From: Daphnia carinata
Lineage: Eukaryota; Arthropoda; Branchiopoda; Diplostraca; Daphniidae
DNA: 64,000 nucleotides
Assembly (NCBI RefSeq): GCF_022539665.2
Contig: NC_081335.1
Coordinates: forward strand, 3,658,001 to 3,722,000
Direction of reading: 5' to 3'
The notes beneath the pieces are model-generated. The model was given only the letters and a program-made list of their open reading frames with translations. It had not been told where the DNA came from and searched no databases. This document shows positions 14,558-24,995 of the stretch, piece after piece (within the stretch, counting starts at the first letter, position 1; each line of letters starts with the position of its first letter). Position numbers and translations under genes: made by a program.

Positions 14558-14937
14558 CTACAGACGTAATCGCAGCTCCTCCGGATTAACGAAATTATAC
14601 TCAACGTTAAGATCAGGTGAATTACTTCCTTCGATACCCAAAGTAATATCCGGAGCGTCTAAGACTTCTAAACAAATGGGTTGTACACTTCGACATGAAG
14701 CGCCATAGCAGGAGGGGACGAAACACTCTTTATCCGGCGGACACTCACTGTCTGAGCAAGACATCGATGTGTCTACAGAACAAAAAATAACACATTTTGT
14801 AGCATTGAGCGAACTGTAATTTCCGCATAGCGGTAACGTAACAGCAAGGTAAATGGCCAATGCACTGACTTACCTAACATCGCCGAGATGCCTGCAACAG
14901 AAACAATCAAGAGAATTGCAATTGGACAGAGAGACAT
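14558..14937 (-). CDS. Small secreted cysteine-rich protein of unknown function
   Basis: Two exons (minus): 14874-14937 and 14558-14772, giving 92 residues. The donor (TTAG then GTAAGT) and acceptor (TTCTGTAG) are strong and the frame is kept. The N-terminus MSLCPIAILLIVSVAGISAM is a classical signal peptide. The mature part has six Cys in its first half (SC, SEC, KEC, PSC, ASC, PIC), enough for three disulfides, followed by an acidic, Cys-free tail ending in LRLRL. I do not recognise the family; the spacing does not match a defensin, whey acidic protein or chitin-binding pattern that I can name. It lies tail-to-tail with Kdm2, with 150 bp between the stop codons. Confidence 0.7.
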
Positions 14938-14977
14938 TTTGTGCCTACCTTCTTGCACCTTTTCGTTTGCCTTCTGA

Positions 14978-15340
14978 ACTTGGAAAGCTCCAGTATTCCA
15001 TGACGAACCTGAATCTCACCAAGGTCATTCTAAGGAAGGTCAAGAACCCAAAGTGCTTAAATGTGAACCCTTGGCAGGTAGTATCCGTTAATGATGCAGG
15101 TAGGGTGGGATCTCGAAAATTGCCGTGTTAATATCGCATTTCACATTGCATAATTAAAGAATTTATGTTTTCACGGACATAGATGACTTTCGCAGTGTTT
15201 TCGTGGGATTCCATTCTTCTGTTTCAAATCTACTACTCTGGTCTGCTCATGGTTCTATTCGTATGGTTTATGACTCTGGCAACTGGCGATTGGACTCTGC
15301 TGAGTCCATGGTGTACAAGGATATCCTTGACTCCTTGTAG
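14978..15340 (+). other. Possible terminal exons of an unrecognised small gene
   Basis: Two open segments splice in frame: one ending at 15077 (GCAG then GTAGTA) and one at 15183-15340 after an ATAG acceptor, ending in TAG. The second encodes about 52 residues with balanced composition (DFRSVFVGFHSSVSNLLLW, then SAHGSIRMVYDSGNWRLDS, then a Lys-Asp-Ile-Leu end). The first segment has no in-frame ATG after an upstream stop at 14975-14977, so a further upstream exon would be needed, and it would have to overlap the antisense Cys-rich gene. It could be a real gene, a retained fragment, or chance. Confidence 0.3.
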
Positions 15341-15552
15341 CCGGCTTGTATACACCACGCGAGTAGCTCTGACATTGTTGAATCTGCAACGCTGTACAGC
15401 ATGTGCGTCGTCTGCTATTGCGGTACGAATTGTCTTGTGTGTGTCCTGCGTGGTTAATCGACGAATGGTTACATTAGTTAATTGATTTGCATTGAATATA
15501 AACAGTTGTTTATTTGAGCAACACATTTCGACAAATAATATTGGATATATTA

Positions 15553-16201
15553 ATGGCGGTTGCAATTGTAAGTTAAACGCGTGAAGTTGTGAAAAAGGTT
15601 TGTGTTTGTTTTTTCTATTACTTTTTATTTGCAGGATAAGAAAGTGTTGATTGATGAAGCTTGCTCCACAGCCTTGGAATTCACAAAACTCTATTATGAT
15701 TGCCTTGACAAAAAGAGAAACGTAACTGAAATGGTCATCATTTGAGCTATGATAAATCTCTTAATTCTCCCTTTTTTAGCTTCTTTGTAAACTGTATATG
15801 GAAACGGCGGTCTTAGTTTGGAATGGTAACTCAGTATCAGGAAACATGCAAATTCAATCCTTCCTTGAGAAGCTTCCAGCAAGTGATCATCAAATTGTAA
15901 GCTTAGATGCTCAGCCAATCCATGGTATGTTGGCAAATATTGATTGTGTTTATCCTTGTGTATTGTTTGGGGTTAAAATATTTTTTTTTGGATTTTCACA
16001 TAAAAATGAGACTAAAATATTTTTTTTTATGCAGAAGAAGCAATAAAAGGTCAACCTACTGTAATGGCTGTCATAGCAGGAATTGTCAGATTTGAAAAAA
16101 AGCCTGCACAACCATTTTGCCAAAATTTCCTTATTACAGCTCAGGATACAAAATGGAAAGTTGTTTCTGACTGCCTTCGTTTCCAACAAGTCCTTTCCTA
16201 A
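15553..16201 (+). CDS. Nxt1: NTF2-related export protein (Nxt1/p15)
   Basis: Nxt1 pairs with the NXF1/TAP receptor to carry mRNA through the nuclear pore. Four exons: 15553-15567, 15635-15721, 15780-15924, 16035-16201; 137 residues, close to the 140 typical of the family. The first exon encodes only MAVAI. The single NTF2 fold is clear: ACSTALEFTKLYYDCLDKKRN, LLCKLYMETAVLVWNGNSVSG, FLEKLPASDHQIVSLDAQPIH, and the C-terminal WKVVSDCLRFQ. Each block matches human NXT1 in order. The gene lies tail-to-tail with Aladin, with 131 bp between stop codons. Confidence 0.95.
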
Positions 16202-16332
16202 ATATGTAAAATACAATAATTCTTTTCTAAGATGTTTATTTTTATTTATTCATGAGCTATCATTAGTAGTAAATAATCACGGATTCATAAACGGTTGGCC
16301 AATAAAATAAGACAACGAACTGCTAAATAAAT

Positions 16333-18417
16333 TTAAGTTTCAAGATGCTGCGGGAGGAATGAAAAGGGCACATGTTGAATTCGACCAGAGGACCAGGCCT
16401 GAACAAAAAGATACGTAATGTTCTTCGTTTGATGATTAACTCTTACAAAAGAATAATTTAAAAAATGTTACCACAGTGAGTAACGCGCCATTTTCAAAAT
16501 CAGGTTTGAATTGTATCGTAGATGCCACTTCATCAGGTTCACCCTTTAATATACCACTAGAACGGCAAAGAATGATTTAATATTTTAAAGCCATCAAATT
16601 TGTAAAACGTAGACGTTACCATGGAAACAAACTCAACGTTGGCGAGTATCGTGTGCGAAAAAGTGCAACATAATCCGAGCTGCGAAAGGTGACAGCCAAT
16701 CTCTCGCCTCGAGAGTCCCATGCAAGATCTTGTACCAGTCTGCTTAATCTACTAACCAAGAGCTTATTCTCCATACTTTGTTTTGCAAAATATGACTGTC
16801 ATACCCCGTTGCTTCCGAAGATTGGGTTTCTGTAAAGTCAGCTACCACAGTTGCCGCTTTAGTGGAACAGATCTGCGCCAATGAGAAAATTTGTAACGTA
16901 TAAAATTACGAACATTTACACTACCCTATTTGATCAAAAGGCAAATACTTTCGACACGCAATAAAGAGTAGGCTGAGCAGAATCGGCAAAAATAGCTTTG
17001 GTTCCACAAGGACTCCATGCTGCTGACTGAACATAACCATTCATCACATCCCATATCTCGGCCGACCATGTTCGGGTTTCCCATATTCTGTACACGGAAA
17101 TTAGTATGCGGTTTACGTTAGAAATAGCTTAGGCTACCGTACTTGAAAACATTGCCTGGTGTACAGGCTAAAAGGCGATCTCCAGTCGGGCTCCAAGTCA
17201 GAAAAGTGTATCCCCCTCCGCGGATTTTCTGAAGAAGGGTAGCTTCACGATTTTCGACGTTCCAAATGTAGAGTGACGAATCTTGTGCGCTACCGGAAGC
17301 CAAAAACTTACCCTTTCGCATTGTAATTCCATAAATATAAAAGAGCAAAATGAAAGTGAAAAACCACAAATTTAATTACTTGAGGATCCCAAGCGACGGA
17401 ATTAATTGATGTTGGATGAGGTAAAGTGGTCAAGCACGAAGCCGATGGGCGAGTTCCTAACGAAGCGGGATCCACCGTCCAAAGAGCTACTCCCGAAGCA
17501 CAACCGACAGCCAACTGAGCCGAGCACAAGGGCCTAGTTAGAAGAACATTTTGCTGAATTCGGTAAAATGAAAATTAATGTCTAGCTAAGGTGGAGAGGC
17601 TAAGGATACCTCCACGACATGGACGAAATATTTTTTTGCGACGAATGGCGGACAACGACTGGAGTGGAAGCGGACCCCGTATACACAAGAACTGTGTCAT
17701 CTCTAGTAGCCACTGCAAGCTTATTGCAGTGTGGATGCCAGGCAAGATATCTGGCAGGGCTGGTAGACCAATCTTTGGTGTGTGAAAACATAGTGATAGT
17801 GTCAATACCAGATGACATCTGAAAGGCAAACCAATAACAGTTTTTAGGCAATGTCACTGCTAGGGAAAAAATTGCTTTTGAGTACATACATTTGAAAGTG
17901 GCATGAAAACATGTTGAACCACTTTAACAGTCTTCCAAAGAGTTACTAATCCATAGGTCATTTGGCTTGCTGAATATTTTTTCAAATCCGTTTGTGATAG
18001 TAATTCTAAAGCTTGATAGATACCTTGGGTCCTCCTGGAACCAAAATATAACTTTACATCTGTCTTGGTTACAAAATGAAAATGGAAGACTATGAATGAA
18101 ATTTACCAAGTAAAGAGGAATTGTTTCCATATAGTGATTTTGTCACCATCTTTTATTGGAATGAACGCTAGGGCAGCTTCATTTCTAGGAAATTTGGTAG
18201 GTGGTAATACTGGAACATTTATGTTGACTTTTGGTAGTTGGTTTTCCTATGATCATATAAAGTTGGCACAGAACAATTAGCCTTTCGGTGGGAGTAAGGA
18301 AACGTTTAGTTGTAGTTTTACCACGTGCGTTTTAGATAGGTCCGTATGAACAAAATCGTCAGCCGCAAATGAGCTATATTCCCGAAAAGATTCCATACCG
18401 ATTAACTGAGAAGACAT
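16333..18417 (-). CDS. Aladin: Aladin (AAAS) WD-repeat nucleoporin
   Basis: Aladin is a WD40 nucleoporin on the cytoplasmic face of the pore, anchored by NDC1, and also acts at mitotic spindles. Human mutations cause triple-A syndrome. Eleven exons (minus): 18322-18417, 18107-18246, 17890-18034, 17610-17818, 17380-17533, 17143-17312, 16949-17087, 16805-16872, 16620-16739, 16472-16556, 16333-16398; 463 residues. Matches to human AAAS in order: VLPPTKFPRNEAALAFIPIK, ARYLAWHPHCNKLAVATRDD, NISSMSWR, LWTVDPASLGTRPSASC, SAQDSSLYIWNVEN, RGGGYTFLTWSPTGDRLLA, VFKIWETRTW, KAATVVADFTET, DLAWDSRGERLAV, PCGILKGEPD, and AWSSGRIQHVPFSF. The start is chosen as the Met at 18415-18417, which splices in phase to exon 2. 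The protein is somewhat shorter than the 546-residue human protein, mostly at the C-terminus. Confidence 0.94.
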
Positions 18418-18709
18418 ATTTCAGGTGGGAGTACTGTTCACAATACGATTTGAAAATCGAAATAGTACTATACAACCGGCAATCAGATTCAAACGTGAGA
18501 GCTGTCAAGAGATACAAGTTCTGCTACTACAGCGCCAAGCGGCGTATATTACCACAGCAACCGGTAAATCGATATCATCCGGTCTTGCGGGTTGGTGAGT
18601 GCCTGAATGGAGGGGAGAAACAAAATGCTTGTTTAAAGAATAGACGTGAATGTGATTGTGAACAAACTGAAACAAAAATTCGGAAAATACTCATTTGGTT
18701 CCCTTAAAA
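18418..18709. promoter_or_regulatory. Bidirectional promoter region of Aladin and Hip14
   Basis: Only 292 bp separate the start codons of Aladin (minus) and Hip14 (plus), so both promoters and both 5' leaders must be here. An open frame crosses the interval on the plus strand but has no family resemblance. No TATA box is obvious. Confidence 0.5.
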
Positions 18710-21323
18710 ATGTCAGGCCAACCTCCTGTTGAAGAACATTCTAATGACAATAATACCTGTGTTGACCAACAATACAAAACATGGGATATAGTGAAAGCAA
18801 CACAGGTTAGGATCTTATCTTGTAAAAATTTATTGCTTCATTTTCTAGGTTGTGAAATATAACACTTCCTATTATTTTAGTATGGCATATTCAGCAGATG
18901 TAAAGAAATTATAGATGAAGGATATGATGTAAACCAAAGAGATGACGAGAATGTAAGAATATGTTCCTTCAATAAATCCAGTTTATACTGACATGGTATA
19001 CGTTTTTTAAAGGTGACACTTCTCCATTGGGCTTCAATCAATAATAGGAAAGAACTTGTTAATTTGTATATAAACCATGGTGCCCAGGTTGATGCAGTTG
19101 GTGGTAAATTACTTGCCACTCCTTTACATTGGGCTGTCCGGTACATTCGAATGTGTTTCCACATATTATTTAGAAAATCAAAATTTTTCCCTTCACTATT
19201 TAGGCAGGGCCATTTAGCCACGGCAATTTTATTGATAAAACATGGTGCTGATCCCATGGTTTATGATGGTGAAGGATTTCAATCACTTCATTTGGCAGCT
19301 CAGTTTGGACATACTGCTGTTTGTGCTTATCTTTTATCTCATGGAGTCCCAGTCAACAGTCCAGATATGCAAGGGATGACTCCACTCATGTGGGCTGTCT
19401 TCAGGACTACAACGTAAATTTAAAAGCCATATCTGCTATAGATATCTTGTTCCTTACATGAATTCTTGATGATTTTAGTGTTGATCCTGCTCGTTTACTT
19501 GCCTCTCTTGGTGCTAGTGTGACTTCTCAGGACAATAATGGCAACACAGCTCTCCATTGGGCAATAGAGTCTCGCAATGTTTCAGCGATATCTTTGCTAC
19601 TGGACAAGAATGCTTCATTGGATGTTCCCAATGGAAAGGTAAGCCGTCGCTTAAACGTAGGAATAATTGCATTTCGGCCAAGTCTTACCACTAAATTTTA
19701 CCAGGGTGCAACATGCTTCAAATTGCTAGTCCAAGACAAACCTCCCTGGTTGGGGCCTCGTTTGTTACAGAGAATACTGGATCGTGCAGTTCAGTGCGAT
19801 AAAGAGGCGCGTGAAGACCACCTTGCGTGCATTAAGGGCTTAAAAAATGCGCGAAATTATAAAGTATTTTGATAAAAGTTGCTACTTTTCATTCTTGTTT
19901 AACTAGTCTCACTTCTGTAGAAACTACGGCACTGGTTTCTTGTTGGAAGTCCATTTGTTCTGTTTTTCATTTTGGGTACCTTATTCCAAAGTGCGCTAAA
20001 CTATTATCTGAAGGCAGCGCTGCTATTGCTGACTATTTTTTGTCTAAACCTATTTGGCCGACTATGTTCCATTTCGTCTGACGCAACTATGGAATCGCTG
20101 CCAGTATCCATCTACTTGGCCACAAAGGTATTTCATTGACCTTATCATAATTAAATATCTTCTGCATAAAGATAGTAATTTTCTTTGCTGCAGTGGTGGG
20201 TGCTGGTCACTTGGTTTTTATGGTTGGCTTCTAGTGTAGATTGGATAACGAATGTGGCTTTTACTTTGTCCGCTACTGGCCTATGCTATGCTTTTTACAA
20301 GACGTGGAATAACGATCCGGGCACAATTTCTCTTTCTCTAGACGAAAAGTATCAAGTGAGTTTCATTTATACGCATGCCAATCTTAACGAAGAGACGCTA
20401 TAGCCTATCTAAATCGTTTTTAACAGACAATTAAGCAATTGGCAGAGTTTGGTCCCGGTTTTGAACCGCAACATTTTTGTAGCTGCTGTTTATTGAGAAG
20501 ACCTATTCGTTCCAAACACTGCTCCAATTGTAATAAGTGCGTTGCCCGATTCGATCATCACTGCCCTTGGGTAGGAAACTGCATAGGTATACTAGCCAAA
20601 CGAAATTCGAAACTATGGTTGTATGTATATGTTTTTATGAATTCTTATTATTCTTTTCAGGTCTTAACAACCATCGCTTCTTTATTTATTATCTTTTTCT
20701 ACTCTCGGTATCATGTGTGATATTCATTTTTGGAGCCGTAAATTTTTGGAATAAAAAGTGCAACATGCATGCAGGTAGGTGGTGTTTGTACTCGTTGACC
20801 CCTCAAAGTATAAGATCAGAATTAATTAATTTTCTTGCAGGACTTGGCGTTCTTTATTGTGACGGATGGGTAACTTTCATGTCCGCCAATGCTGCTTTAC
20901 ATGCAGTATGGGTTACTGCGCTGCTGAGCTGTCAGCTTTATCAGGTAGATGATACGTGATTCTCATGACGTATGATTAGGTGTCATGACGTACTGGGTTA
21001 TTTATAATTCGCTTGACATATCTATACAGGTTTTAATCCTAGGAATGACAACAAATGAAAGACTTAATGCTTCCAGATACAAACACTTCCACCGGGCTCC
21101 TAAAAAAACGTCGTGGCTCAAAAAAACAAAATATTCAAGTCCGTTTGATAGAGGCATTTTGAAAAATGCGGCCGAGTTCTTCCATATACGCATAGGTGGT
21201 GGAGGTGGATTCTCCCACCAGCGAACACGTGACGTCGATTGGAAAAATGAATTTAACATGGACAGGTGGATGAATGATGACGAAGACGAGTTAATCCGAA
21301 AAGGAAGTGTGAATAATGTTTGA
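18710..21323 (+). CDS. Hip14: Hip14 (ZDHHC17) ankyrin-repeat palmitoyltransferase
   Basis: Hip14 is a Golgi and presynaptic S-acyltransferase that palmitoylates SNAP25, CSP and huntingtin. Twelve exons: 18710-18805, 18881-18952, 19013-19140, 19204-19413, 19479-19638, 19705-19863, 19921-20127, 20194-20355, 20427-20586, 20661-20774, 20841-20944, 21030-21323; 621 residues, against 632 in human. The N-terminal ankyrin repeats include [56 protein letters not shown] and [12 protein letters not shown]. Transmembrane helices follow ([30 protein letters not shown]). The zinc-binding DHHC cysteine-rich domain is complete ([22 protein letters not shown] then [15 protein letters not shown]), with catalytic Cys at about residue 444. 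The conserved [14 protein letters not shown] (TTxE motif) follows helix 6. The C-terminus is acidic. All active-site elements are intact. Confidence 0.97.
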
Positions 21324-21670
21324 ATTACTTTTTATGTTTTGTTGGTTTGTACTCCGTGCTGTTTTTTGTACAATAAAGTCACGTCCAAATGACTTTTTAA
21401 ATGTTCTGGCAACGACCCCTCCCCCCCGTACAAGTTAACGTTGTACCGCTAGATGGCTGCATAATCATTGTTTCCTCCAGATGACAACTCCAGGGTCAAC
21501 ATTAGACTCGAAGAACTCGAATATCGCCGAGTATTAATGGAGCTTGCGTGCCTCTTGTTGTTTCACTTGTTAACCTACTGACGTTTGGTAAACAGTGCGA
21601 ACCGCACCAAACCGACGAAGTTTGTTAGGTGAATGTCCTATTGTGCGTGTTAAGCGTAAATTAAATCAAG
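21324..21670. other. Intergenic region between Hip14 and neurotactin
   Basis: This 347 bp should hold the Hip14 3' untranslated region (an AATAAAG at about 21372 is a likely poly(A) signal) and the neurotactin promoter and leader. A short C tract lies at 21418-21427. No gene was found. Confidence 0.55.
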
Positions 21671-24182
21671 ATGTGGCGTAAATTCACGGCTGATAGCCCG
21701 ACGACAGACAGACCTGCTGGCATAACAATGGCAGAGGTGTTCTCGCCAATGTTAGAGCCCACTTCACTCGAAGCTACCATTTCAGAATGCTCACTCGAAG
21801 CGAAACCGTCTGATATTTTTACACAAAAACTCAAAGAAAGAGTGCTCTCTTGCTGTAAGTTCATAACAATCAATTCTTTAATATAAAATTTTTTAAACAA
21901 GCGTAGGCTAATCTCTGTTTTTTTAGGCTACATTATGTTGATTATGTTTATTCCTATTGTCATTTTTGTCCTTGTTTTGGAATATCGGCGACTTATGTTG
22001 ACTGATCCTGAACCCTATATTGCAAATGGAACATTCCATTTGGCCCATACATCATGTGGACCTGTGCAAGGGTACCCAATTGACATCTTCTTGCTAAAAC
22101 TTGCAATCACAACATCCTATTTCATCCAGGATGGCGCTAGATGGTGGTTTTGAATTCCTTGGTATTCCATATGCCATTCCTCCTGTTAGCCACAGCAAAT
22201 CAAAACATGCATCTGATGATGTTGATTATACATGGATGCCTGGGACTCCTCCATTTAGGCTTGAACACTGCTGGAAAGATGTACTGAAATATCCGAAATC
22301 GAAACCGCAAGATTGTCTTCAAATACGGCCTTCCTCGAAAGGAAATTTCGAGACTTATGGTAGCCAAGACTGTCTCACTCTTGATGTATATTCCCCTATT
22401 ATTGGTTACGACACTCCATCGCCGGTGGTTGTTGTGATTGCTATTCCAACCCTGTACGGTGGCTGGACTGATCAAGCACATCAAGGTAAATTTTAACCAT
22501 TTTATTTTTCCATTTTATTTGCTTTGTATTAATAATTGCCAATTGACCTTGCCTAAATTATAACAGATCAAGCTACTCCGTCCGCTGCGCTAGCTAAGGA
22601 GAAAGGTGTTGTATTTGTGGTCCCGCGGTTCCGCCTTGGGCCGATGGGGTTCCTTCCACGCCTCCTTCTTAATGACACCTCGTCTGTTATCAAGGATAGC
22701 ACTAGCTTCCAGGTTAGGCTAATGTACTTTTTCTTTTTACTTGCATTGCCAGAGGTTATGAAGTAGAAAATTGATTACGGGTTTTCCCGTTTATCAAAGA
22801 ACTCAGTGTAAATTGTAAATTCCGTTATAGGATTCGGTTCTCCAGGCCCAAAAAACCCAGTTGAAACTTGAAAAGGTAAATCATCTCTTATATTTGTTTT
22901 ATTTTTCTTCTTTTATAATAATTGGGCAAATTAGTTATACAAAATAAAACTAACGATTTATATTTCATAGTCGTACAACCTTGGCTTGACCGACCTGTTT
23001 GCATCGCTTATATGGATTTCATCTAATATTGAGCATTTTGGTGGAGATCCCAGTCTTGTCACGTTACTTGGTTGGGGAGCTGGAGCTGATTTGGTAAACT
23101 CCTTGACGACATCCAAGTAAACTTTCGAAATTTTATTTATTTAAAAAAGAGCTTCTTAACATCAACTGTTCGTTTTCGAATTTAGGCACCCTGAAAAACA
23201 CCCTTATCTTTTCACGCAAGCGTGGGTGACGCACGGTCATTTGACACAAGTTGAAAATGAAGTGCAATTTGATGTATCTAAAAACCGATCTGACTCGGTT
23301 TTCAAAGCTGGCTACAACCTATGGTCAAACAGTCCATGCAATTCAAAAAATTCCAGTTACGACCCCCTCTGTTTAATTTCATTGCCACCGCGAAAGATTT
23401 TGGAATCAGTTCCGCACGAATGGCTGAAACCTTCCGGTCATTCCTGGCTAGAACCGGATAGTTTTGTTTATCGCCAATCTGCCAAGGCCGTTTGGTCCAA
23501 GGGACATCCACCTTACGATTTTCCATTAGGTAAGTTGTTTGAAGGTTCTTTTTTTTTTTTGCATAGTTATGAATGAACCTTTTATAATTGGTTGAATTAA
23601 ATACGTTTTGCCTTTCTAGTGCTTGGATCCACCGTTCATGGCGATGCTGATACGCTTTCCGACTGTGAGGCGATCGAAAATCAAGTGGCTACCGAAATCG
23701 CCACACTTCGCCATTCCAATTCAGCCGAATCGGCTAAATCGACCGAGTCTATCGAATCCGGCGAATCCGCCGAAAATATGATAACCCGCGGCAATTCAAC
23801 GGACGTCCAAGAGGAGCTTGCCCGGCTAAGCACAACTCAACTGACTTGCCCTCTCTGGAATCTGGCACAAAAAGCCGACCAGTCTTTCAATAGCGGGGTT
23901 TTTTTCTACCTGGTCTCGTTTGAGGAGACGGTACCATGTCGGGACGGGACACGCCTGCGCCTGGCCGGAGGGTTGTCGGATATCAGCGCCATCTTAGGAC
24001 GTTATCGTCATACGGACAAAGCTTCCACTCGTTTCGCATCTCATTTCCAAGACGTTTTTTATGATTTTGTTGTCGACGGGACGTTGCCGGGTAAAGTTCG
24101 TGCCAGTCAAGGCCTTTATGATTTTGGAGATATCATGCAAATGAGGACGAGTTATCCACAATGTGCCGCCGTACGGCAATGA
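21671..24182 (+). CDS. Nrt: Neurotactin, catalytically dead cholinesterase-like adhesion protein
   Basis: Neurotactin is a type II membrane protein with an extracellular cholinesterase-like domain used for adhesion during axon guidance (partner Amalgam in flies). Eight exons: 21671-21854, 21927-22071, 22130-22485, 22567-22712, 22831-22875, 22971-23116, 23186-23529, 23620-24182; 642 residues. A cytoplasmic tail of about 60 residues precedes one transmembrane helix (CYIMLIMFIPIVIFVLVL). The esterase fold follows: GFEFLGIPYAIPP, FRLEHCWKDVL, SQDCLTLDVYSP, VVFVVPRFRLGPMGF, FASLIWISSNIEHFGGDPSLV, and the nucleophile-elbow position GWGAGAD. The Ser of the usual GxSxG is Gly, so hydrolase activity is not expected. 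The last exon carries an insertion rich in Ser, Glu and Ala (about 23720-23790) of unknown function, and ends in the usual DFGDIMQMRTSYPQC-like segment. The assignment over other dead esterases (gliotactin, neuroligin) rests on the type II topology. Confidence 0.85.
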
Positions 24183-24995
24183 TTGCCATTCTTTCCAGTT
24201 GAATATTAATGACTACTAGTGTATCACTGTCTGCATTCCCGTCGCACTTTTTTATTGGAGCTGGTTTGCACGCATCGAACCCACTGACGCGGGTTTAAGT
24301 AATTATGTGAACAATTTCGCACCCAGATTGGCAGCCGTATTTTAACATGACGATAAAAAATTTTAGTTATTCGTATACTTCTTGTCTTCCCCCATTTTAA
24401 AAAAATATTATTTAACTTCTAGTCGAGAGTATAAAGCACCGCTCATAATCTCTGTACTCTGTAGTAAAAGGTCCATATATAACTCCCATGTAATACACTT
24501 ACTTCGGTGGCTGAATCGAAATGCAGTCGTTATGTTGTTGGCAGGCAAGCCTAATTTTTCATTCCTTATTTTTAACGTAACAATGGAAAACTGAATAGCT
24601 TCTCCTTGATGACGAGGAGCTATATAAATAATAATTCATCTACGTTCCAAGTACACATAAATTCTAGCTCACTGATCGCCAACCTCCGTCATAGATTCGA
24701 ATTTTACGTGTTGTTTTTCCTTTCATTTTCTCACGTAAGCATCGCCCAGCAAGTGCCGACCAAGCATGATGCGATTTAAAATTTCACGTCGCTTTGACGC
24801 ACGCAACGAAACAAAATGAATCGTTGATCAGATTACTCTCATTTTTCTATGTTTGCTGGATATTTTATTCAAAATAAGAAGCACCTATCACACATGATCA
24901 TAAACTACCCCGACGGACTGCGCGATCGTTCAGTCGTTCGCCTGCATCTTACGGCCGTCCTCGTCCACTTCGACACATCGCATTTTAGACGCCCG
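24183..24995. other. Intergenic region between neurotactin and the MFSD6-like gene
   Basis: About 810 bp, AT-rich on the left. The right part stays open in the frame of the MFSD6-like first exon back to an ATG at 24849, so the coding start may lie further upstream than annotated. No other feature was recognised. Confidence 0.5.

Noticed and set aside
15233-15565. 110-codon minus-strand open frame
   Set aside because: It overlaps the Nxt first exon and the better spliced plus-strand frame, and has no domain signal.
18369-18707. 112-codon plus-strand open frame upstream of Hip14
   Set aside because: It is antisense to Aladin exon 1, has no family resemblance and ends just before the Hip14 start; it is explained by the shared promoter region.
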